A stretch of DNA of 36,253 bases from the NCBI GenBank assembly GCA_944386775.1, contig CALXCJ010000011.1, forward strand, positions 1 through 36,253. Direction: 5' to 3'. Numbering within the stretch: the first letter of the stretch is position 1; each line of letters begins with the position of its first letter. This document shows, piece by piece, positions 31,060 to 36,253 of this stretch. The notes beneath the pieces are model-generated. The model did no database searches. It saw nothing but the letters and a program-made list of their open reading frames with translations, and was not told where the DNA came from. A program made the translations under genes and the position numbers. The stretch is from an uncultured Clostridia bacterium. GTDB taxonomy: Bacteria; Bacillota; Clostridia; TANB77; CAG-508.

Positions 31060-32853
31060 ATGATAAAGCAAAAACTAGCTAAAAAAGAAAATGTCAAAGA
31101 AAACGCATTAAGCAGCAATATGAAATTTACAATATTAGCAATCATACTAATTGCAGTTTTTTCATTTGCACTAACACCAATTACTTTCCAAAATGATACA
31201 TATTACACAATAAAAATAGGAGAACACATACAAAACTATGGAATAGATATGGAAGACCCATTTTCTTGGCATGAAAATTTAAGTTACACATACCCACACT
31301 GGTTATATGATTTATTAACATATTGGATATATGCACTATTTAATATGCAAGGTATATACATTGTAACTTGTATATTATCAATTATTTTAGGGATATCAAT
31401 ATATGTTGTAAATTCTAAAATAACAAAAAACCAAATACTTTCATTTTTAATAACAATAGGTGTTATGTATTTACTAAAAGCATATATCGCAGCAAGAGCA
31501 CAATTAGTAACATTCATATTATTTATATGGACAATTTTCTTCATTGAAAAATTTTTAGAAAACAAAAAAATAGGATATGCAATAGGACTTATACTAATAT
31601 CACTTGCAATAGCAAACTTACACGTAGCAGTATGGCCATTCTATTTTGTTTTATACATGCCTTACATAGCAGAATATCTAATCGCAATATTAGGAGAGAT
31701 TGTATTCTACCAAAAAGCACAAATCTTTATACTAGAAAAAAGATGCAAACATTTAAACAAAAAATTAATAAAATCAAATGAAATAAAAAGAACAAAAATA
31801 CAAACAAAATTAGAAAAATTAGAAACAAAACTGCAAAAATACAAAACAACATCAGATAGAATAAAAATAAAAAGAGAACAATACAATGAAAATCCATACA
31901 AAATAAAATTAACCAAAAATGATAATGTTAAATGGCTAATCATAGTATTTATAATATGTATATTCACAGGGCTATGCACACCAATTGGAGACACACCATA
32001 TACATACCTATTCAAAACTATGGAAGGAAACACAACACAAAACATAAATGAACATTTGCCAATGACATTGATACAGCAAACTCCAGTAATAATAACATTA
32101 ATAATATTCCTAAGTGTATTAATATTCACAAAAGCAAAAATTAAATTATGTGATTTATTTATGATATCAGGACTATTATTACTAATGCTATATTCAAGAA
32201 GACAACTAACAATGTTTGCACTAATGGGATCAATAGTACTAAACAGACTATTAAACGACATGTTCTCAAGATACAATATGGACATACGAGACAAAGTAAA
32301 ATATCTAGTAAAACCAATAGGACTAATATTCACAATCTCAATAGTAGCAATAATGAGCATACACTTCTATAAACCAAAAATAGGAGATCCATATGTAGAC
32401 GAAACACAATACCCAGTACAAGCAAGTGACTACATATTAGCAAATATAGACCTAAAAACAGCAAGACTATATAACGAATATAACTATGGAAGCTATTTAC
32501 TATTCAGAGGAATACCAGTATTCATAGACTCAAGAGCAGACTTATACTCACCAGAATTTAGTGGACTATCAGACGACATATTTATGGATTTCATAAACAC
32601 ATCAAGTATAGGCACATTCTATGAAGACACATTTGAAAAATACGGAATAACACATGTAATATGCTTCAAAAACTCAAAAATGAATATGATAATAGAAAGA
32701 ACAAACGACCCACACTACAACCTATTATACTCAGATGATTACTTTGTAGTATATGAAAGGCTAACAGATCAAATGCAAACAGAAACTCAAGCAGAAGCAC
32801 AAAAAGAAACTCAAATAGAAACGCAAACAGAAACTCAAATAGAAGCACAATAA
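31060..32853 (+). CDS. Polytopic GT-C-like membrane protein
   Basis: A 597-aa membrane protein with roughly ten hydrophobic segments. The first extracytoplasmic loop carries acidic residues in the pattern seen in GT-C glycosyltransferases (FQNDTYYTIKIGEHI, then GIDMEDPFSW and YPHWLYD). Residues ~225-285 form a lysine-rich coiled coil in a cytoplasmic loop. The C-terminal ~160 residues are extracytoplasmic (NYGSYLLFRGIPVFIDSRAD). The tail is a low-complexity Q-T-E repeat (QTETQAEAQKETQIETQ). It probably transfers a sugar from a lipid carrier, but neither donor nor acceptor can be named. GGAGG is at 31050-31054 and a TATAAT box at 31022-31027. Confidence 0.7.
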   Translation: MIKQKLAKKENVKENALSSNMKFTILAIILIAVFSFALTPITFQNDTYYTIKIGEHIQNYGIDMEDPFSWHENLSYTYPHWLYDLLTYWIYALFNMQGIYIVTCILSIILGISIYVVNSKITKNQILSFLITIGVMYLLKAYIAARAQLVTFILFIWTIFFIEKFLENKKIGYAIGLILISLAIANLHVAVWPFYFVLYMPYIAEYLIAILGEIVFYQKAQIFILEKRCKHLNKKLIKSNEIKRTKIQTKLEKLETKLQKYKTTSDRIKIKREQYNENPYKIKLTKNDNVKWLIIVFIICIFTGLCTPIGDTPYTYLFKTMEGNTTQNINEHLPMTLIQQTPVIITLIIFLSVLIFTKAKIKLCDLFMISGLLLLMLYSRRQLTMFALMGSIVLNRLLNDMFSRYNMDIRDKVKYLVKPIGLIFTISIVAIMSIHFYKPKIGDPYVDETQYPVQASDYILANIDLKTARLYNEYNYGSYLLFRGIPVFIDSRADLYSPEFSGLSDDIFMDFINTSSIGTFYEDTFEKYGITHVICFKNSKMNMIIERTNDPHYNLLYSDDYFVVYERLTDQMQTETQAEAQKETQIETQTETQIEAQ

Positions 32854-32865
32854 AAACTAAAAAAC

Positions 32866-33006
32866 GTCCCATTTAAAGATACCCCCAAATGTGGCAAAAG
32901 CACACCAATAATATAAAAATGCCCCATTTGGGAAGTGCCCACCAATGGGACAAAACACACTCGGAATGTAAAATGTTTCATTCGGAGACTGTTCCAAAAT
33001 GGAACA
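32866..33006. repeat. REP-like palindromic cluster before rluD
   Basis: GTCCCATT (32866-32873) pairs with AATGGGAC (32944-32951). Inside, CCCAAAT/ATTTGGG form another stem. A compact hairpin TGTTCCA-AAA-TGGAACA follows at 32990-33006. CATTTGGGAAG is the reverse complement of a motif in the hairpin at 16744-16838. The rluD ribosome binding site follows directly. Confidence 0.6.
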
Positions 33007-33028
33007 AAATAGGACATGGGAGGCAAAT

Positions 33029-33943
33029 ATGCAAGAATTAAATGTAGATGAAAAAGATAAAAGAATAGATAGCTACATTGCAGAAAAGGTTGATATATCA
33101 AGAGTTATAGTACAAAGACTAATAGACGAAGAGAAGATTTTAGTAAATGGAAAAAAGACAAAAGCTTCTTATAAAATAAAATTAAATGACAAAATTACAA
33201 TAGAAGAAGAAAAGCCAAAAGAAACCAAAATAATAGCTCAAGATATACCAATAGAAGTACTTTATGAAGATAATGATATAATTGTTGTAAATAAACCCAA
33301 AGGCATGGTGGTACATCCAGCAAATGGTAACCCAGATGGAACACTTGTAAATGCAGTACTTGCAAAATGTAAAGGAACTCTTTCAGGGATAGGTGGCGTA
33401 ATTAGACCAGGAATAGTTCATAGATTAGATAAAGATACAACAGGAGTAATTATAGTAGCAAAAAATGACAAAGCACATATAAATTTAAGTGAACAAATAA
33501 AAAATCACAAAGTAGAAAAAACATATATTGCATTAGTAAGAGGAATAGTCAAAGAAAATGAAGCAAAAATAAATATGCCAATTGGAAGAAGCCAAAAAGA
33601 TAGAAAAAAGATGGCAGTTACTAAATCTGGAAAAGAAGCAATTACTAACTTTAAAGTATTAAAAAGATTTCCAAAAAGTAACTGTACTTTACTAGAAGTA
33701 AAAATAGAAACAGGAAGAACCCACCAAATAAGAGTACATTTATCTGAAATAGGTTATCCAATTATTGGAGATGCAGTATATTCAAATGGAAAAAATGAAT
33801 GGAACATACAAGGGCAATGTCTTCATGCAAAGTCACTAAAATTTACACATCCAACATCAAACAAACAAATAAAAATAGAAGCACCACTGCCAAAATATTT
33901 AGAAGAAATAATAGAGCAAAGTGAAAAAAGAGAAATTGAATAA
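33029..33943 (+). CDS. rluD: RluD-type 23S rRNA pseudouridine synthase
   Basis: Isomerises uridine to pseudouridine in structured RNA, most likely 23S rRNA. It has an N-terminal S4 RNA-binding domain (RIDSYIAEKVDISRVIVQRL) and a catalytic domain with IIVVNKPKGMVVHP and HRLDKDTTG, whose Asp is the catalytic residue, then TGRTHQIRVHL. Length from ATG 33029 is 304 aa. GGGAGG at 33018-33023 supports this start over the upstream ATG 32999, which lies inside the palindromic cluster. It is followed by a second pseudouridine synthase. Confidence 0.93.
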   Translation: MQELNVDEKDKRIDSYIAEKVDISRVIVQRLIDEEKILVNGKKTKASYKIKLNDKITIEEEKPKETKIIAQDIPIEVLYEDNDIIVVNKPKGMVVHPANGNPDGTLVNAVLAKCKGTLSGIGGVIRPGIVHRLDKDTTGVIIVAKNDKAHINLSEQIKNHKVEKTYIALVRGIVKENEAKINMPIGRSQKDRKKMAVTKSGKEAITNFKVLKRFPKSNCTLLEVKIETGRTHQIRVHLSEIGYPIIGDAVYSNGKNEWNIQGQCLHAKSLKFTHPTSNKQIKIEAPLPKYLEEIIEQSEKREIE

Positions 33944-34003
33944 AAAGAAATTGGATAAAAAGAAAGTGAATTAAAAGAAAAATTGAATAAAAAGGGTAAA
34001 GAT
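33944..34003 (+). repeat. Short reiterated spacer
   Basis: Three imperfect copies of a ~17-base GAATAAAAAGAAA(T/G)TG-like unit between the two pseudouridine synthase genes. It appears to be amplified from the 3' end of rluD. There is no terminator, so the genes are probably co-transcribed. Confidence 0.6.
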
Positions 34004-34777
34004 ATGAGTAAAATAGATTTTAATAATTCAGAAAAAAATATTAAAGAAAAAACAATAGATAACAAAGACACAATAAGATTACAAAAATATCTAGCCGACT
34101 GTGGCATAGCATCTAGAAGAAAATGCGAGGAATACATTTTAAATAAAAAAGTAAAAGTAAATGGACAAATTACCAGAAAACTAGGTACAAAAATAAATCC
34201 AAAAGTAGACAAAATAGAATTTGATGGAAAAGAAGTAAAAAGCCAAAACGAAAAAATTTACATACTACTCAATAAGCCAATAGGATATGTAACAACTGCA
34301 AAAGATCAATTTAATAGAAATACAGTACTAGACCTTGTAAAAACAGACAAAAGGCTAGTACCAGTCGGAAGACTTGATATGTATACATCAGGAGCATTAA
34401 TATTAACAAATGATGGAGAATTTGTATACAAAGTAACACATCCTAAAAATGAAGTTGAAAAAACATATAATGTTACAGTAAAAGGCATAGTAAAAAATGA
34501 AGAAATAGAAAAGTTAAGACATGGAATAAAAATAGAAAATTATATAACTAAAGAAGCAAAAGTAAAAATATTAAAAATAGATGAAGAAAAAAACATAACA
34601 AGAATACAAATAACAATTCATGAAGGAAAAAATAGACAAGTTAGAAAAATGTGTGAGGCAATAGGAAAAAAAGTTCTAGCATTACACAGAAGTAAAATTG
34701 GAGAAATCACAGTAAATGACTTAAAAATAGGAGAATATAGACCTTTAAGCCAAAAAGAAATAAAAAGTCTAATATAA
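34004..34777 (+). CDS. rluB: RluB/RsuA-type pseudouridine synthase
   Basis: A second RNA pseudouridine synthase, of the RsuA/RluB/E/F family. It has an N-terminal S4 domain (RLQKYLADCGIASRRKCEEY), then YILLNKPIGYVTT, the catalytic GRLDMYTSGALIL and the C-terminal EGKNRQVRKMCEAIG. From ATG 34004 it is 257 aa. In B. subtilis the RluB homologue acts on the 23S peptidyl-transferase region. rluB is the best guess; RsuA-like 16S specificity cannot be excluded. Confidence 0.92.
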   Translation: MSKIDFNNSEKNIKEKTIDNKDTIRLQKYLADCGIASRRKCEEYILNKKVKVNGQITRKLGTKINPKVDKIEFDGKEVKSQNEKIYILLNKPIGYVTTAKDQFNRNTVLDLVKTDKRLVPVGRLDMYTSGALILTNDGEFVYKVTHPKNEVEKTYNVTVKGIVKNEEIEKLRHGIKIENYITKEAKVKILKIDEEKNITRIQITIHEGKNRQVRKMCEAIGKKVLALHRSKIGEITVNDLKIGEYRPLSQKEIKSLI

Positions 34778-34837
34778 CTAAAAAAGTTTTCCAAATTTTT
34801 GTGCCAAAGTTGTAAATTTAAAATAACCCCCTGAGGG

Positions 34838-34886
34838 CTTCTCTACAATTTTAAGCCATAAACAGTAAAATTGCACAAAAAATAGG
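34838..34886 (+). repeat. Copy of the CTCTACAATTTT element
   Basis: Resembles 1127-1175 upstream of plsX: a shared 14-base TTCTCTACAATTTT, then AGTAAAAT and (C/G)ACAAAAAA(A)TAG at about the same spacing. Both copies lie in leader regions. Confidence 0.55.
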
Positions 34887-34906
34887 GAAACTTTTAAAAA
34901 AACTTA

Positions 34907-34935
34907 TTGAAATTTATAAAATAAGAATGTATAAT
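34907..34935 (+). promoter_or_regulatory. Promoter of the S1-domain gene
   Basis: TTGAAA at 34907-34912, a 17-base spacer and TATAAT at 34930-34935. Because it covers an upstream in-frame ATG (34927), it favours the start at 34975. Confidence 0.75.
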
Positions 34936-34974
34936 AATAATGTACAAATGAAGTCAAAAGAAGGAGAAACACAA

Positions 34975-35775
34975 ATGAATACATTAAAAATACTTCCAGA
35001 AGGTTGGAATACAGAAGTATTCAAATTAGAAGATACTATAGCAGATGAAATAAAAAAAAATAACACATTACAAGGAATAGTAAAAGAATGTGATGAAAAC
35101 TGTAATCTTCATATCTACCTTGGAAAAGGCATAACAGGAATGATGCCAAAAGATGAAGTAGAAGGGATAAACATAAAACAAGACGAAACAGCAAAACAAA
35201 AACTATGCAAAGGAAAAACACATAAATACATACAATTTAAAATAAAAGATATAAAAGAAAATACACCTATTCTTTCAAGAAAAGAAGTTCAAGAAGAATC
35301 TCTAAACTATATAATCCAAAACTACAAAATAGGAGAAAGTGTTCAAGGAATAGTAAAAAACATTACACCATATGGAGCTTTTATAGAAATCGGAGGAGGA
35401 ATAGTAGGACTTGCCCATATAGAAGATCTCTCAGTAGCAAGAATAAAAACACCATATGAAAGACTAAAAATAGGTCAAAGAGTATATGTTAGAATAAAAA
35501 ATATAGATAAAAATAATAAAAAAATAACATTATCATATAAAGAAAACTTTGGAACTTGGGAACAAAATGCAGAAAAATTTACAGAAGGCGAAAAAATAAA
35601 AGGAATTGTAAGAGAAACAGAAAAAAACAAAAATGGAATTTTTATTGAAATAACCCCAAACTTAGTCGGAATGGCAGAATACCAAGAAGGTTTAGAATAT
35701 GGGAAAAGTATAGATGTTTTTATAAAAAAAATAGACTATAAGAGAAAAAAAGTAAAGCTAGTTATAGTAAAATAA
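34975..35775 (+). CDS. S1 RNA-binding domain protein (three S1-like domains)
   Basis: A 266-aa protein with three S1-type OB folds: residues ~30-105 (LQGIVKECDENCNLHIYLG), ~120-195 (GESVQGIVKNITPYGAFIEI, the canonical S1 domain, ending NKKITLSYKE) and ~205-265 (GEKIKGIVRETEKNKNGIFI). It resembles the short S1-like proteins of Clostridia rather than full 30S protein S1 (four or more repeats). It probably binds mRNA or ribosomes. AAGGAG at 34961-34966 is 8 bases before ATG 34975. It is near two rRNA-modifying enzymes, which suits a translation-related role. Confidence 0.88.
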   Translation: MNTLKILPEGWNTEVFKLEDTIADEIKKNNTLQGIVKECDENCNLHIYLGKGITGMMPKDEVEGINIKQDETAKQKLCKGKTHKYIQFKIKDIKENTPILSRKEVQEESLNYIIQNYKIGESVQGIVKNITPYGAFIEIGGGIVGLAHIEDLSVARIKTPYERLKIGQRVYVRIKNIDKNNKKITLSYKENFGTWEQNAEKFTEGEKIKGIVRETEKNKNGIFIEITPNLVGMAEYQEGLEYGKSIDVFIKKIDYKRKKVKLVIVK

Positions 35776-35802
35776 ACTAATCTAATAAGCTAATAGAATA
35801 AA

Positions 35803-35932
35803 ACCAAAATTAATAAAACCAAAATTAATAAAATCAAAATTGATAAAACCAAAATTGATAAACTAAAATTAGTAAAATCAAAATTGATAAACCAAAATTA
35901 ATAAAATCCAAATTAATAAAATAAAAAATATA
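35803..35932. repeat. Tandem ~15-bp repeat after the S1-domain gene
   Basis: Eight or so imperfect copies of ACCAAAATTAATAAA (also with TC for CC and GAT for AAT). The 234-base gap to the next gene holds no other gene. A TATAAT box lies at 35967-35972. Confidence 0.9.
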
Positions 35933-36009
35933 AATAAAAAGTCAATAAAACATTTGATATTAAGTTTATAATTAATTTATAGAAATTTCTAAATTAAGGA
36001 GGAGTCAAA

Positions 36010-36253
36010 ATGGTTGAAGATAACCAAATAACAGCACAAGTATCACCTTTTGCCATAAGAAAAGGAGAAATAAAAACCTTTGATGGCAAAGATGGATATG
36101 TAACAATGAACCAAATAGTACATAAGATAAATATAGGGCATATAACAGATATACATTTTGCAATACTAGACCTAGTAAACGAATTTGAATTTATGACATC
36201 AAGGCAACTATACCAAATGCTAGAAATAAAAGGATTTGACCCTAAATCACAAG
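36010..36253 (+). CDS. Unidentified protein, 3'-truncated by the window edge
   Basis: Eighty-one codons are visible, with a strong AAGGAGGAG site before ATG 36010. After a polar N-terminus, HFAILDLVNEFEFMTSRQLY and QMLEIKGFD look like a winged-helix DNA-binding unit of the type found at the start of replication-relaxation-like proteins, but this is only a resemblance. The gene is too incomplete to name. Confidence 0.75.
   Translation, partial: MVEDNQITAQVSPFAIRKGEIKTFDGKDGYVTMNQIVHKINIGHITDIHFAILDLVNEFEFMTSRQLYQMLEIKGFDPKSQ

Noticed and set aside
32866..33006. Riboswitch before rluD
   Set aside because: The stems are palindromic and repeat elsewhere in the window; no known aptamer consensus was seen, so a REP-type element fits better.
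34927..34974. ATG 34927 as start of the S1-domain gene
   Set aside because: It overlaps the TATAAT box and has no ribosome binding site, whereas ATG 34975 is preceded by AAGGAG.

Overview
The window reads as chromosomal DNA of a very AT-rich, Gram-positive, Clostridia-like firmicute, probably an uncultured gut lineage. That is an inference from EF-Tu, PlsX-AcpP and DacF-type cell-wall genes, AGGAGG ribosome binding sites, TTGACA/TATAAT promoters and a purine-rich coding strand. No tRNA, rRNA or CRISPR array was recognised.

Layout. 1-4582: end of tuf, plsX, acpP, a 67-aa gene and a divergent D-Ala-D-Ala carboxypeptidase. 4909-16732: two giant paralogous surface proteins of 1634 and 2173 aa. 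Each has a signal peptide, a putative thioester domain, many repeated DUF11-like and (in the second) SpaA/Cna-B-like domains, and a C-terminal anchor helix. 16911-19939: a membrane-anchored repeat protein, a CmpB-like membrane protein and a REC-GGDEF protein. 19968-23295: an accessory island between two ~166-bp direct repeats, holding an M20 peptidase, a GNAT, a truncated amidotransferase, an NTF2-like protein and a RelE/ParE-type toxin-antitoxin pair. 23553-29469: small enzymes (amidase, Nudix, MazG-like, histidine phosphatase, pyrophosphatase, HAD, polysaccharide deacetylase) and a DUF3791/DUF3990 cassette. 29551-36253: a Mur-ligase-like fragment, an SSB-like protein, a GT-C-like membrane protein, two pseudouridine synthases, an S1-domain protein and the start of an unidentified gene.

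Main discovery. Six otherwise intact genes are each interrupted once, and every interruption is the same. The zero-frame codon is CGG (first base at 1617, 18045, 21104, 23727, 25645 and 29265). Skipping its C, so that GGN is read as glycine, restores the whole conserved protein. By my reading, the roughly 10,000 other codons of the window contain no in-frame CGG, apart from codon 3 of one 67-aa gene. CGT and CGA are used normally as arginine. In five of the six proteins the restored glycine falls in or next to a recognisable family motif. This points to a genome-wide rule in which CGG (or the quadruplet CGGN) is decoded with a +1 shift, perhaps because tRNA-Arg(CCG) has been lost. A systematic sequencing artefact remains the main alternative. 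If the rule is real, lipid synthesis (PlsX), wall remodelling (amidase, deacetylase) and accessory proteins all depend on it.

Other points of interest: the thioester adhesin pair, which shares about 480 identical bases at the 3' ends; near-identical terminator hairpins behind unrelated genes; a terminator-like hairpin carrying the deacetylase ribosome binding site; and small dispersed repeats.
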